A stretch of DNA of 64,000 bases from JAFEDN01 sp963712715 (GTDB taxonomy: Bacteria; Pseudomonadota; Gammaproteobacteria; Coxiellales; Coxiellaceae), in assembly GCA_963712715.1 (NCBI GenBank), contig CAVQJI010000058.1, forward strand, positions 1-64,000, in the 5' to 3' direction. The position numbers were made by a program, and so were the translations under genes. Below are positions 42,101-50,804 of the stretch, piece by piece. The notes below the pieces were generated by a model, which was not told the origin of the DNA, did not search any database, and was given only the letters and a program-made list of their open reading frames with translations. How positions within the stretch are numbered: the stretch's first letter is position 1; every line of letters begins with the position of its first letter.

Positions 42101-42746
42101 ATTGAATTACTTGTTTTTAGACAATAATCAAATCGGTAATGAAGGCGCGCTTGCTTTGGCGGAAATTTTACCTTGTGCTAATGTCACTTTTATTTCCTTT
42201 ATGAACAATTCAGTTAACGATACCACCATCGTCTTGGCTGCTCAACGTAAAGCATTACAAAAAGTTTGTGATGATAAACGCTGCCATGCCAATTTACCCG
42301 CTTCTCAATCCTGTAATGTTCCACAGGCTAGCTCCGGCTTCAGTATGATGACTTGGGGAAGAGAGAGTTCTATTGAGATAACCGATGAAGACAGCTTTGC
42401 TGATATGAAATCATCAACAGCCAACTATTTTTATAGTTTTTTTGCTTCTCATTCATCTACCAATTCCAGCCTTCCATCTTTACCCAGCCCAGATTCTTTG
42501 ACCAAAGATTCTTTAATCACCGTGGGAGCGATAGCGGCAACAGTGATAGGATTTGGACTGCTTTATAAAAATGCTACAATGGTGAGAAATGTTGTCAATG
42601 CTGGCTGCCAATTATTACGGCGGTGTTTTTACGGAACCAGAGATGACTCCAAAATGTCTATGAACCCTCATTTATTTCATTCACAAAATAAAACAAGTGG
42701 AATACAACCTATGGAATCACACCTATCAACCACATTCCTCCATTAA
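39168..42746 (+). CDS. Large leucine-rich-repeat protein, eukaryote-like, membrane-associated
   Basis: 1192 residues from the ATG at 39168, chosen for CAGGAGGG just upstream; the frame opens at 39051. An N-terminal helical region of about 480 residues with a membrane-like segment (FYFFQMIVLSILEAI) precedes two blocks totalling about 15 repeats of 24 residues, for example GLTQLNYLNLAANNLGTLNN and ELTQLNTLKLYDNQLSMLSD. The motif LxxLxLxxNxLxxLxxGxF is the typical LRR class of animal proteins, not the shorter IpaH class. A second short block ends near 42190. Near the C-terminus is a transmembrane helix (LITVGAIAATVIGFGLLY). The repeats are also strongly conserved in DNA, implying recent tandem duplication. 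A host-interaction role is inference. Confidence 0.88.
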   Translation: MQLESITSEIGNHPLVPSLSIQSKEDGSYFHLPEELDYDELDSFLSGLDIERKDIGVKGEYLLTLFHQEMSTYSWMKWSSLDHALEKLLQWPLLSAHDLGLETKNSAWRRVRPAERSILLKSTWGLVKAYAVQGFVRGLELGLFTSIHIFIYSMLFYRLVKLIQTGSMNVDEFRTSFIGSDQKGIDSLVRLLAGLEAQWLKLILTSPLIIGGLQSISSMMGARRTSSDALNKYTQIIDAHLQTGGGWLRDGVYEYLPGISSMGFLSLSGKLQKLESLVRWDGRLSSEERRQIFDAVCEVAVKGKKSTQLNALTYLAKIAHGVGFTDLPRLKEVGYSTEKLITILYTKGKTLEFLTTLRKEEAKESKPLRCQAIQSLPQRLYRQYLLWWLLGLKTHVLKQQLPAMLLKGIKLTIEFYFFQMIVLSILEAISCPDKPGFKFGDGYQDWASDYTADCFTTRINLFRTIDTNESVDALVAEIPQYHLTELISLDLSGKYLTSNEASQIIQALVQQKAPLKTLSLFGNFLTFINESMLSGLTQLNYLELGGNYLITLNNGVFSGLTQLNYLNLAANNLGTLNNGTFHGLTQLNHLELGMNYLITLNDGVFSGLTQLNILSLRSNYLSTFSNGVFSKLTQLKYLYLGYNRPNTLSDDMFNDGLTQLNYLDLTGNGLNTLSNGVFSGLSQLNVLFLGYNQLSTLNGRIFSGLSQLQSLDLSNNYFSTTALMDIFSQLPPSLIELNIAFNPMNYIPKNFSILLPVSLQSLHLGGDYIPSTLTREFMQYFPMQLINFSATLSSISNITPGCFLDFPALTTLDLSGNQLQILSNDAFIGLTQLNTLYLYDNQLSILNDGVFSQLPKLNYLNLYGNKLSILSDGVFIGLTQLHSLYLYRNQLSMLSDGVFNELTQLNTLKLYDNQLSMLSDGVFNELTQLNSLNLRSNNLSTLNDGMFNGLNQLRSLSLSSNRLKDTAIKNLTHNFPYQLNYLFLDNNQIGNEGALALAEILPCANVTFISFMNNSVNDTTIVLAAQRKALQKVCDDKRCHANLPASQSCNVPQASSGFSMMTWGRESSIEITDEDSFADMKSSTANYFYSFFASHSSTNSSLPSLPSPDSLTKDSLITVGAIAATVIGFGLLYKNATMVRNVVNAGCQLLRRCFYGTRDDSKMSMNPHLFHSQNKTSGIQPMESHLSTTFLH

Positions 42747-42813
42747 TCAGGATTACTTTTGATGATTGATATGCGATGCAAGGGGTGAAAACAACATCCC
42801 GGCAATCATTTTT

Positions 42814-44348
42814 TTATTTATTACACCGCTGAAATAGAGGCAGCGCTAACGGATTTACCCGATAAAGCGTGGTTGGTTTACGAGTGTTGAGTTTTACCGG
42901 TGGGCTGATGAGATGACGTTCCTGCAATCGGGCTAATGCTTTCATTAATCGCTCGGATTGACCCTGTTTTTTATTCCTTAAGGCAAAACGAATTTCTGCC
43001 TGAGTAAAGGAACCCTGATTGTGGTTTTGAATCCATTGCCACACGACTTGAGCATCATCACTGGCCGAATCCCGGCACATCCATTGAAATACCGTCAAGG
43101 CATGCAGGCGAAGGACTTCAACCAGGCGTAAGCGCGTTTTGCATCGTGGCGGCATGAATATCCTGTTCTACTAAACCATATTCGGCCACGTGTAATAAAC
43201 CGGCTAATCGCAGGGCAAATCCCGCTAATTTACCTCCCCAACCGGGATAACTCCCTAACAGGCCTTCTGGTCTTAACTCGCTTTCTAATTGCAGTTGAAA
43301 AGCCCGCCATAATGTATGGGCTTCTGGAGAGAGCGAGAATATTTGCCTATTTTCCCCGGGAACAGAAGTCTCCGTCTGTGGTCGGCTGTTTAACAAAGTC
43401 ATCATCATGTGGTCATAAGCGGCTTGCAATTCTGACGACAGAGGGGGTGTATTATGGGTGCGATAACCCAGGTGACTTTTGGGCAGCACATACAAAAAAC
43501 GTTCCAGCACCCCTTTACCCAAATACGCTTTTTTTCCCGCCATATTTTGAATCACAATGGGTTGTACCGTCAGCACTACCGTTAAATACGGATTCAAAAT
43601 CGTGCTGCGATCTTTGCGATGAACGCGCACTTCACCGCCATCGATGCCTTTGAGCAAAATATCAATATTAGCGGAACCGTTGATTATATAAACCCGCTAA
43701 AGTATCCAAAATGCCGCCTTCATCGGAAAAAACCGCTAATCGACCGCCTTGTTCCGCCATTAAATGCGTCAGCGATTCCGGGGTGGCATCGTTAGTAAAC
43801 AGCACCGGCAACGGAGAAACTTCAGTCAGCGTCATCTCCTGTTGGATAATCGCGTCAAACAGACAGCGTTGTTCCTCCGGGTCTTCAGTTTTGGCCGCTT
43901 TGGTGCGCAGATTTTCCAAAATGCGCTCTTCCGTTTTGCGGGCGGCACGCTGGCGCTTGATGTCATTTTCCCGCTGCTTTTTCTGTTCTTTTTCCCAACG
44001 CCAGAGTGGTTGGGTGCAGGCCCGCACTACCAGGGATTTATGATTGGCCGGCGGCAGCGCGATCAGCGTATAAATATTGACGGGTTCAATCCAACCCAGT
44101 TTAGGAGAGACAGCACAATAACCGGCTAAAGCCGTCGATAATACACCCAACAAGGTCATCACACTGAGCGCCGGCGGCGTTTCACTGGCTTGGGCTAAAG
44201 CACCGGCAAATTCACCCAGCACGCCGGGCAACCAATCCGCCGGAATTTCAGGAGTTTCCAGCGGTTCAAACAAGATGGGTTCATTCCAGGCGGCGGCTTG
44301 TTCCCAATTCGGTAATTCAATAATGGATTCAGGGATATTGTTAGTCAT
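42814..44348 (-). pseudogene. DUF3987 (YfjI-like) primase/helicase-type protein, two frameshifts
   Basis: Three frames make one protein of about 510 residues. The first (43668..44348) has LPGVLGEFAGALAQASETPP, PPANHKSLVVRACTQPLW and FSDEGGILDTLAGLYN. The second (43118..43657) has IDILLKGIDGGEVRVHRKDR and LGKGVLERFLYVLPKSHLGY. The third (42814..43155) has VFQWMCRDSASDDAQ and a winged-helix-like end. Indels lie near 43684 and 43140. DUF3987 proteins are found in prophages and satellites, in primase/helicase-like replication modules. The P-loop region appears degenerate (ANHKS). Same strand as the AlpA-like gene. Confidence 0.75.
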
Positions 44349-44352
44349 GGTA

Positions 44353-44712
44353 TTATCCTCGTAGGTTCTGAAGACCGATCCGCAGCACTAAAGTTTTGGA
44401 CGCTCCCTGCCATTGGATGGCGTGTGCTAAATCCATGGCGCGGGAAAATAAACTCAAATGCGCATACAACACCCAAACCTCGCGCTGAAAACAAAAATTA
44501 AGCACATAATGTTCCGCGGGTTCCGGGCAGTATAAACACACCCCTTTGAACGAGCGGATGCGTTGCAAACTTAACCGATCTACCGCCATCAAGATGGGGT
44601 TATTTGCTGGATAATGACGTAATTCATCGGCATACACGGGAGGGATGGGTTGACAGACTGAGCGGCCAGCCTCCTTAAAGGAAAAAGCGGGATCCTGTTT
44701 ACTCTCACTCAT
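44353..44712 (-). CDS. Hypothetical protein of the integrated element
   Basis: 119 residues from the internal ATG at 44712 (MSESKQDPAFSF); the longer frame starts at 44754 inside the upstream gene. It contains SFKGVCLYCPEPAEHYVLNF, with a C-x2-C that might bind metal, and ends in QGASKTLVLRIGLQNLRG. No known family. It sits between the AlpA-like gene (4-base overlap) and the DUF3987 gene (4-base gap), so it belongs to the same operon. Confidence 0.55.
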   Translation of the reverse strand: MSESKQDPAFSFKEAGRSVCQPIPPVYADELRHYPANNPILMAVDRLSLQRIRSFKGVCLYCPEPAEHYVLNFCFQREVWVLYAHLSLFSRAMDLAHAIQWQGASKTLVLRIGLQNLRG

Positions 44713-44966
44713 CGATTTTTTCCCTTCTGTAAAGACTGTGATGTGCTGCGACAATGACGCTCATTCAACCAGGCATCCAGATCGTCTTTGTAGTAAAAAA
44801 TCCGACCCCGCTTGATATACTGGGGCCCGATGCCACCACTGCGCCACATCGCCAGGGTTTTCTCCTTAACGCCCAGGTAATGCGACGCATTGTGAACATC
44901 CATCCGACCATCGGGAAAAATATCCAGAATGGGTGTGTTTAATCGAAAATCAACTTCCTTTTTCAT
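44709..44966 (-). CDS. AlpA/excisionase-like helix-turn-helix protein
   Basis: 85 residues. The central HTH_17-type domain reads MDVHNASHYLGVKEKTLAMW then IGPQYIKRGRIFYYKDDLDA and WLNE, the pattern of phage/P4 AlpA and excisionase regulators. It has AGGAG upstream. First gene of the minus-strand operon and divergent from the plus-strand genes leading to the integrase, with about 200 bases between that probably hold both promoters. AlpA proteins typically control integrase expression and excision. Confidence 0.75.
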   Translation of the reverse strand: MKKEVDFRLNTPILDIFPDGRMDVHNASHYLGVKEKTLAMWRSGGIGPQYIKRGRIFYYKDDLDAWLNERHCRSTSQSLQKGKNR

Positions 44967-45168
44967 AGTAGGCTCCTGTGTTTTTTTAATCTAAAATGGG
45001 TCCCGCCTAACTAGGACTAAACCCATTGACTTTAGCAGAGGGGGTTATTATAGTGAGCATTATTCGTGGTGTAAAGGAATACTTTAGTAGTCTAATAGAC
45101 TATAGAAAAATACAGAACTTCCGAGAACAATCCAGAAGTTTACAGCACTGAATGGGAGAATAAAGCCC

Positions 45169-45817
45169 ATGACCCAAACCGAGGAACGGGTGAAAAAACC
45201 CAAAAAAAAGGTGAATAATCAGAACAGTCGAACGGTGATTATGACATGTCGGCTCAGCCCCCCGCTGCGATTTGTCGCTGAACTGATGGCGCGGCATCAA
45301 CATCGCACGGTATCCAGCCTGATGGAATCCTTATTAGCGGAAAAGATCGACCAGCTATTGTCTGCCGGTGGTGTCGACCGAAAAGGCACAGACCGACCAT
45401 TACCTGTTCGGCCAGCGCCACACGGAAAAAATCAGCGCCCAGGAAGTCGGCGAACGACTCTGGTCTGCCGAAGACGCCGACCGCTTTGCAGGAATGGCTT
45501 TATTTTTACCGAGCCTATTAACCGCCGAGGAACAGGCCCTATGGCAGGTGATCACCGACATCCCTTACTTCTGGAACCATTTTGAAATCCATATCGAAAA
45601 CTCGGCGGGACAAGTCGTGGATAAAGAATGGTGGCCGCTGGTGGATTATCGCGGTTTAAACCGGGAGCGGCTGCGTGAGCATTGGCCGTTATGCCAGGCG
45701 ATTTTAGACGGTGAAAAACCATTACAACACTTAAAGGAATTAAATCTGCCACCCGGCAAGCCGGTTGAAAAACCGGATTATTATCCCCGCATCAAAAAAG
45801 TAAGGAGCGACCAATGA
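45169..45817 (+). pseudogene. Hypothetical protein upstream of the integrase, frameshifted
   Basis: The N-terminal part (from 45169) is basic, then MTCRLSPPLRFVAELMARHQ and RTVSSLMESLLAEKIDQLLS, which looks like a small ribbon-helix-helix DNA-binding region. A shift near 45365 moves the rest to the frame ending at 45817 (VSTEKAQTDHYLFGQRHTEK then LWSAEDADRFAGMALFLPSL). The complete protein would be about 216 residues. Its end overlaps the integrase start by 4 bases, so the two are translationally linked. It may be a regulator of the integrase; no family named with confidence. Confidence 0.55.
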
Positions 45818-46956
45818 AATTTAAAACGTTAACCCGTGCCAACATACGGAATGTAGGACAACACGAAAAATTACAGGAAAACGGCATCGAATTTGATCGA
45901 TTAGCCAATGGAGACGGGAGATACCGAATCAATATCATGGTAGATGGTAGACGAATCCATCGACTGGTCGGTAAAGAATCGGATGGCACGACACGATTGC
46001 ATGCTGAGAAGATATTGGCAAAATTTCGCAATGAAGCTCATGAAGCCCGCTTAAATTTGCCTAAAGGTCGCAAACTGACTTTTAGATTTAAGGAAGCGGC
46101 TGAACAATATCTGGAAAAACAAATTTCTACTCAGGCAAAAAATTTAAAGAAAAAAATTTCTCTGCTCAGGATGTATCTCATTCCTTTTTTCAGAGATTCA
46201 CCTCTTGACAAAATTAATGACCAGGATCTGGAGCGTTACAAAAATGGACGTTTGGAGCAGGGCGTGTGTGAAAGCACCGTCAATCGGGAATTAGCCGTAC
46301 TATCTCATTTTTTCACTAAAGCGGTGGAATGGAAATGGTTAAATAACCGGCCTGTCGCCATTAAAAAATTTAAAGAAAGCGAACCCCGCATTACCTACCT
46401 AACACTGGAGCAAATTGATCGGTTGTTAAAGGAGACTAAACAAGATCAAAATTCTCACATTTATCCATTTATGGTGACCGGATTGGAAACCGGCATGCGC
46501 CTTACGGAAATTTTATCGATACGACTGGAGCATATTGATTTAGAGAGGAGGGTGATCTTTATTCCCTTGGCTAAAGCCGGTTCCCGATTGCAACCCATGA
46601 CCGACTTTTTATCTCAAGAGTTAGAACCCTATGTCAAAAGGGCGGCGCCTGATCAAATTTGGCTGTTTCCTTCTAAAAGATCTAAATCCGGTCATTGTGT
46701 GAATATCAACAAACCTTTTCGTCGCGTAGTCGCTGCCGCCGGACTCAATGTTAACGAAGTTGTTCGACATACTTTACGCCATACTGCTATTACTCACCTG
46801 GTGCAAGCCGGCGTGGACTTGCCCACGGTAAAAAGAATTTCAGGGCATAAAACCCTGCAAATGGTTGAGCGTTATAGCCACCAAAATGGATCTCATATCC
46901 AAACTGCAATGGATAAATTGAGTCAACGTTATCGTTCGACGAATACTAGCAATTAA
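45814..46956 (+). CDS. Tyrosine recombinase (integrase)
   Basis: Intact, 380 residues. The N-terminal arm-binding region precedes a SAM-like core-binding domain (FKEAAEQYLEKQISTQAKNL) and the catalytic domain. Catalytic residues visible are Arg in TGMRLTEILSIRL, HxxR in HTLRHTAITHL, His in RISGHKTLQM and Tyr in VERYSHQN. GGAGCGA lies upstream. It is the likely integration enzyme of the AlpA/DUF3987 element. I found no clear att pair around it; the partial tRNA-Phe copy at 48092 lies 1.1 kb downstream. Confidence 0.92.
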   Translation: MKFKTLTRANIRNVGQHEKLQENGIEFDRLANGDGRYRINIMVDGRRIHRLVGKESDGTTRLHAEKILAKFRNEAHEARLNLPKGRKLTFRFKEAAEQYLEKQISTQAKNLKKKISLLRMYLIPFFRDSPLDKINDQDLERYKNGRLEQGVCESTVNRELAVLSHFFTKAVEWKWLNNRPVAIKKFKESEPRITYLTLEQIDRLLKETKQDQNSHIYPFMVTGLETGMRLTEILSIRLEHIDLERRVIFIPLAKAGSRLQPMTDFLSQELEPYVKRAAPDQIWLFPSKRSKSGHCVNINKPFRRVVAAAGLNVNEVVRHTLRHTAITHLVQAGVDLPTVKRISGHKTLQMVERYSHQNGSHIQTAMDKLSQRYRSTNTSN

Positions 46957-47132
46957 ATTGAGGATTATTTTTCAATACATTGAGTATTTTTGATCAATAT
47001 TTTGCAGCATATTAATTATGATATTTTAGTTTTAATATATATTTTAAGTTTTTGATTTTTATGTAATTTAATAATCTTGGCGCGTAGGCAAGGCGAAGCC
47101 GACCAAATAGCCCGTATGATCTAAAAGTTGAG

Positions 47133-47161
47133 TTGCAAATGTGTACCATTTCTGATACAAT
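47133..47161 (+). promoter_or_regulatory. Promoter of the first HigBA-like pair
   Basis: TTGCAA at 47133-47138, 17-base spacer, TACAAT at 47156-47161, 23 bases before the toxin ATG. Confidence 0.5.
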
Positions 47162-47183
47162 TATTAATAAGTAGGTTTTATAC

Positions 47184-47531
47184 ATGATGACACCAGTTTA
47201 TTTTTATCGGACGGATGCAGATAATGAACCCGTTCGTGAATGGCTAAAGGAATTAGATCGTACTGATCGAAAGATTATTGGTGACGACCTACAAACGGTA
47301 CAATTAGGTTGGAAGCTTGGTCTTATTGATGAACCTTTGGTAAAAAGCTTCGGGGCTGGATTATTTGAAGTGAGAACCTCTTTGCCAAGTCATCGTATAG
47401 CGCGGATATTTTTCTGTGTAAGCGATGGGAAAATTGTGCTATTACATGGAATTATTAAAAAGACAAAAAAAACGCCCAATGAAGAATTAGCTTTAGCGAG
47501 AAAGCGGCAAAAATCATTAACGAGGAATTGA
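47184..47531 (+). CDS. higB: HigB/Gp49-like toxin (RelE superfamily)
   Basis: 115 residues. Typical opening (PVYFYRTDADNEPVREWLKE), the middle block SFGAGLFEVRTSLPSHRIAR and the end LLHGIIKKTKKTPNEELALA are those of phage-derived Gp49-like HigB proteins, ribosome-dependent mRNA interferases. The toxin precedes the antitoxin, the usual order of higBA operons, and the stop lies 3 bases before the next ATG. A clean promoter precedes it. Intact. Confidence 0.88.
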   Translation: MMTPVYFYRTDADNEPVREWLKELDRTDRKIIGDDLQTVQLGWKLGLIDEPLVKSFGAGLFEVRTSLPSHRIARIFFCVSDGKIVLLHGIIKKTKKTPNEELALARKRQKSLTRN

Positions 47532-47533
47532 TT

Positions 47534-47815
47534 ATGAAAAAGAAACATATTGGTAGCAGTCTTAACGAGTTTTTAGCAGAAGAAGATTTGTTAATTGAAA
47601 GCGAATTAGTGGCTATTAAACGCCTTTTAGCGGCACAAGTGGAAAAGGCAATGCGAGATAAAGAGATGAGTAAAACCAAGATGGCAAAAAAAATGGGAAC
47701 GTCCCGCATGGCCTTAGAGCGATTGTTGGATTCGACTAATACCTCAGTGACACTCCATACACTAGAGAGGGCTGCCCACGCTGTAGGTAAAAAGCTTCAT
47801 ATTGCCATTGCTTAA
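47534..47815 (+). CDS. higA: HigA-like antitoxin (XRE family)
   Basis: 93 residues from the ATG at 47534 (GAGG upstream). The helix-turn-helix is MSKTKMAKKMGTSRMALERL followed by TSVTLHTLERAAHAVGKKL, typical of the C-terminal antitoxin-type XRE domain. It neutralises the upstream toxin and probably represses the shared promoter. Confidence 0.88.
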   Translation: MKKKHIGSSLNEFLAEEDLLIESELVAIKRLLAAQVEKAMRDKEMSKTKMAKKMGTSRMALERLLDSTNTSVTLHTLERAAHAVGKKLHIAIA

Positions 47816-48376
47816 TATGAAGCATAGTTTAGCTTGTATCTAACCCCATGAGATCATAAAGCTAACTGATGGAAGACTCCTTTAATGGCCTAATTCAGCC
47901 AGCGATTCTTAAGCTTTCTGAGTTTATACCATTTGCTGCCTAATGGGCGTTGGAACATATTCAGCTAATTCTTGCGGATTATCCATCGAAAAAAGAAAGA
48001 GGCTGTTTGGTAATCTCTAATGGGGAAGACCCTCTCTTTTAACTTTTCCCTTCAAGCCCATAAAGTACTTGATTATACTGTAAAATACAACGGCCAGATC
48101 CAGAATTGAACCGGTGGACACAATGATTTTTAGTCAGTTTCCTTGGTTTGAAGTTCATGTAGTAATACATCATAAAATTATCGTAATTTATTGTTTTTAA
48201 ATTTTAATTTATTAATTTTGACAGAATTCTAATTTGTATATTTATTGCAAATAACAAAGATTGTGACCTGTTGCGACCCTTGATTCCGGCAAATTTCATT
48301 GACAGGGATTTTTACTATTTATCCTATTTATCAATATGACCTTGAAGTCATAATGACTTATATGTTATAATTAATT
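47816..48376. other. Intergenic region holding a partial tRNA-Phe copy
   Basis: About 560 bases with no convincing gene. Contains the degenerate 3' half of tRNA-Phe at 48092-48139. The region 48140-48360 is AT-rich and probably holds the promoter of the second toxin-antitoxin pair. Confidence 0.45.
48092..48139 (-). other. Degenerate copy of the tRNA-Phe 3' half (attachment-site remnant)
   Basis: GGCCAGATCCAGAATTGAAC and the bases after it match the 3' half of the intact tRNA-Phe gene (51066-51113) in the same orientation, with about 8-10 differences over 48 bases. The match spans the acceptor end, T arm, variable loop and anticodon loop and then stops. No 5' half follows, so it is not a gene. 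Integrases commonly recombine in exactly this part of a tRNA, leaving such a copy at the far end of an island. Confidence 0.6.
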
Positions 48377-48727
48377 ATGCGATGGACGGTTATATTTCAC
48401 GAAGCATTTGAGCATGAGTTCGACAAGCTTGATACTAAAATTCAAGACGAATTGTTGTCTCATACCTCACTTTTAGAAAAATTTGGGCCTCAACTGGGCA
48501 GGCCTTGGGCAGATACCTTAAAAAATTCAAAGTATTCCAATATGAAGGAATTACGCTTTAAGGCTAAAAAGGGGGTATGGCGTGTCGCATTTGCGTATGA
48601 TCCAAAACGGCGAGCCATACTATTGATCGCTGGAAATAAATCAGGAGTCAGTGAGTCGCGTTTTTACAAAGAACTCATCCGCAAAGCAGATGAACGATTT
48701 TCCAGCTACTTAAACGAATTAAAATGA
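48377..48727 (+). CDS. RelE/HigB-like toxin
   Basis: 116 residues. WTVIFHEAFEHEFDKLDTKI, the central GPQLGRPWADTLKNSKYSNM, KELRFKAKKGVWRVAFAYDP and LLIAGNKSGVSESRFYKELI are the conserved blocks of Gp49-like toxins with an XRE partner. The toxin comes first and is 9 bases from the antitoxin. Second toxin-antitoxin pair in 1.9 kb and from a different subgroup than 47184..47531. Intact. Confidence 0.88.
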   Translation: MRWTVIFHEAFEHEFDKLDTKIQDELLSHTSLLEKFGPQLGRPWADTLKNSKYSNMKELRFKAKKGVWRVAFAYDPKRRAILLIAGNKSGVSESRFYKELIRKADERFSSYLNELK

Positions 48728-48736
48728 GGAGATTAT

Positions 48737-49084
48737 ATGGGCACTACATTAAGAGAAAAGCTTAAAGAATTACCTGTTGGACGACAAAAAAGAATTGCGA
48801 GGCGTGCAAAAGAGTTGATAGCGCAAGAGACTACTTTGCAGGATTTGCGAAAAGCTCTTGACTTAACCCAATTGGATATCAGTGCCAAATTGCACATCAA
48901 ACAAGAAGCCGTTTCTCGTTTAGAGCGGCGTTCTGATCTTCTGCTTTCCACATTGACTTCTTACATTGAAGCTATGGGTGGTCACTTAAATCTGACAGTA
49001 GAATTTCCTAATCGACCGCCGGTTAAGTTAACTGGTTTTGAGAACATATTGCATGAAATAAATATATTTGATAGTCTGGCATAA
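48737..49084 (+). CDS. XRE-family antitoxin
   Basis: 115 residues with GAGGAG before the ATG. The helix-turn-helix is TLQDLRKALDLTQLDISAKL then IKQEAVSRLERRSDLLLSTL, and the end (YIEAMGGHLNLTVEFPNRPP) is that of HigA2/XRE antitoxins paired with Gp49-like toxins. Expected to repress its own operon and block the upstream toxin. Confidence 0.88.
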   Translation: MGTTLREKLKELPVGRQKRIARRAKELIAQETTLQDLRKALDLTQLDISAKLHIKQEAVSRLERRSDLLLSTLTSYIEAMGGHLNLTVEFPNRPPVKLTGFENILHEINIFDSLA

Positions 49085-49210
49085 GAGCGGCATTACTTCG
49101 TCAACAGACAAGGGAAATTCTATTTGCGTTTCTCAAATCGGTAAATTTTTGAACAGGATAATTCCATTAAAACAAAATTCAGATTTTTATAAGGACTTGA
49201 AGGCCATAAG

Positions 49211-50538
49211 ATGTATAATCGTATATATAGCAAATATAAAAAAGCTACATCGCTTGAAGCTGGTAAAAATATTTTAATAAATGAGCTTAAAACGCCAATA
49301 GAAGAAGTTACTGTTAACAGTTTCTTTGGTTGTTTACAAGGTCATAAGGCTACCATAAAAGGTCACAAAGTTTTTTTTCCAAAGTGTATGAAAAATTCTA
49401 CTAGAAGTGAATACAAGGATTTAAATAAAATACGCTCTATTTTCTTTAGAGTAGGCCTGGTAATGCCAACCTATCATACAATGTATAGTTTATATTTTTC
49501 AGCAGATATCTTAGATAAAGCAAAAAATAAAGAAGAGGCAGTCAGCACTTACTTAAACGGAATGTATTCTACCGAATCTATGGCCGCTTTTTGCATTGGC
49601 GTCTATAGAAAAAAAGTTATTGCTCCTTTTTATGAGCAAATTTTAGAATCAATACAGGCTTACTACGCTGGTCTCTATAAAGCGGCCATTATTACATTAA
49701 TTCCCTGTATTGAAGGGATTATCAGAAATATTGGATCTCTTGTCGGCGAACGCTGTCAAAGCGAAGTTAAAACAAAAAAATTTTTAGAGATTTTAGGAAA
49801 AGTGGGTCTCCATGTGATGAAAAGCAGAGTGTTATCTAACTATGACTGGTTTCCAGAGGAGGATGTTTTAGAGTTACTGGATAATTTTGACGAACAAGTC
49901 CACATAATAAAAAACGTTATGTATTATATTAAAACCTCAGTTTTGAGTTTTATTGTTGTTGAATCAACAGCATACGTAAAAGCACGATGCACTGGATCCC
50001 GCGATCGAGTCGCATAGGCGTCAGTTTAAGGAATTTTAGCCGTCATTGCGAGCGCCAGCGAAGCAATCCAGTACGAACTTTGTAGAAATTCTGTACTGGA
50101 TTGCTTCGCTGGCGCTCGCAATGACGGCGTCTTTTGGGAAAAAAATCCTTAAACTGACGCCTATCCGATCAAGTCGCGGGAAAACGAATCTGTGTTGCCT
50201 GGAAACTCAAAACTGGGGTTATTAAAGAATCTATGTATATTGAGACAGGAAAAGAAGAATCTTCCGAAATAAATACTTTAAATAGACACAAAATTGTACA
50301 TGGTTTAATTTATAACTTTGGCAGCCAAACGGATTATTTGAGACTTATTACTCTACTAAATTCATTATCAGTTATATCTATCCTTGCAGGTGATCCAGGG
50401 CATTCTCTTTTCCCTCCAATCACACCAGAAAGTAAGGCTCTAGATATCTATTTTCAAAGTATTAATAAACTAATTCCTCCAATGCTTAAAATTCTTACTA
50501 CTTCTGATAATCCAGAGACTCTGACTTTTCCAGGTTAA
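49211..50538 (+). pseudogene. Unknown protein interrupted by a palindromic insertion
   Basis: The first part (49211..50017) begins MYNRIYSKYKKATSLEAGKN and runs to VESTAYVKARC, then enters a 183-bp palindromic element and stops. After the element the reading resumes (ICVAWKLKTGVIKESMYIET, then LNRHKIVHGLIYNFGSQTDY) and ends at 50538. The RHxIxHG-type segment and the IPCIEGIIRNIG helix resemble proteins carrying a small conserved C-terminal domain of phage-defence or Abi-like genes, but I cannot name a family. Neighbouring toxin-antitoxin genes are compatible with an island gene. Confidence 0.6.
49998..50180. repeat. 183-bp palindromic element inserted in a gene
   Basis: Long imperfect terminal inverted repeats (CCCGCGATCGAGTCG at the left; the right end is the inverse CGATCAAGTCGCGGG) continue inward as ATAGGCGTCAGTTTAAGGA and its inverse. 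The core 50041-50127 is a hairpin GTCATTGCGAGCGCCAGCG with its inverse. The core recurs at 53745-53828 in a different outer palindrome, and the CCCGCGACTTGATCG end recurs at 61636. Looks like a MITE or REP-type element. Confidence 0.7.
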
Positions 50539-50804
50539 CCTTTTTTTCGACTCTGTTTTATAGGGATTTTCCTTTTGAGTTCAGCGCGGCTTCTAACGAG
50601 CTGGATAGCCAACTCGCATCCCAGGGCGTGGGCATATTTGCGTAACGTATCGAGAGGAGGGGAGTGGCGGTGCTTACCGCCAGATGATTCTAGTCTAGCA
50701 ATCACTGGCAGTTTCTCTTTTCTCAATATACTCGGCAAAACTTTGTGGTCTTGGCGCGATGAAATCGTCCACATGTGGCGTTTCACTAAAAACAATGGCA
50801 TCAC
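50535..50804 (-). pseudogene. XRE-type antitoxin remnant
   Basis: The C-terminal part LPVIARLESSGGKHRHSPPL then DTLRKYAHALGCELAIQLV is characteristic of XRE antitoxins whose HTH is followed by a Cys-containing helix. The upstream minus-strand sequence reads DDFIAPRPQSFAEYIEKRE in another frame, as expected for the antitoxin N-terminal region, but the middle of the HTH is missing. No matching toxin follows. The same bases also read as an ISL3 transposase end on the other strand. Confidence 0.5.
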
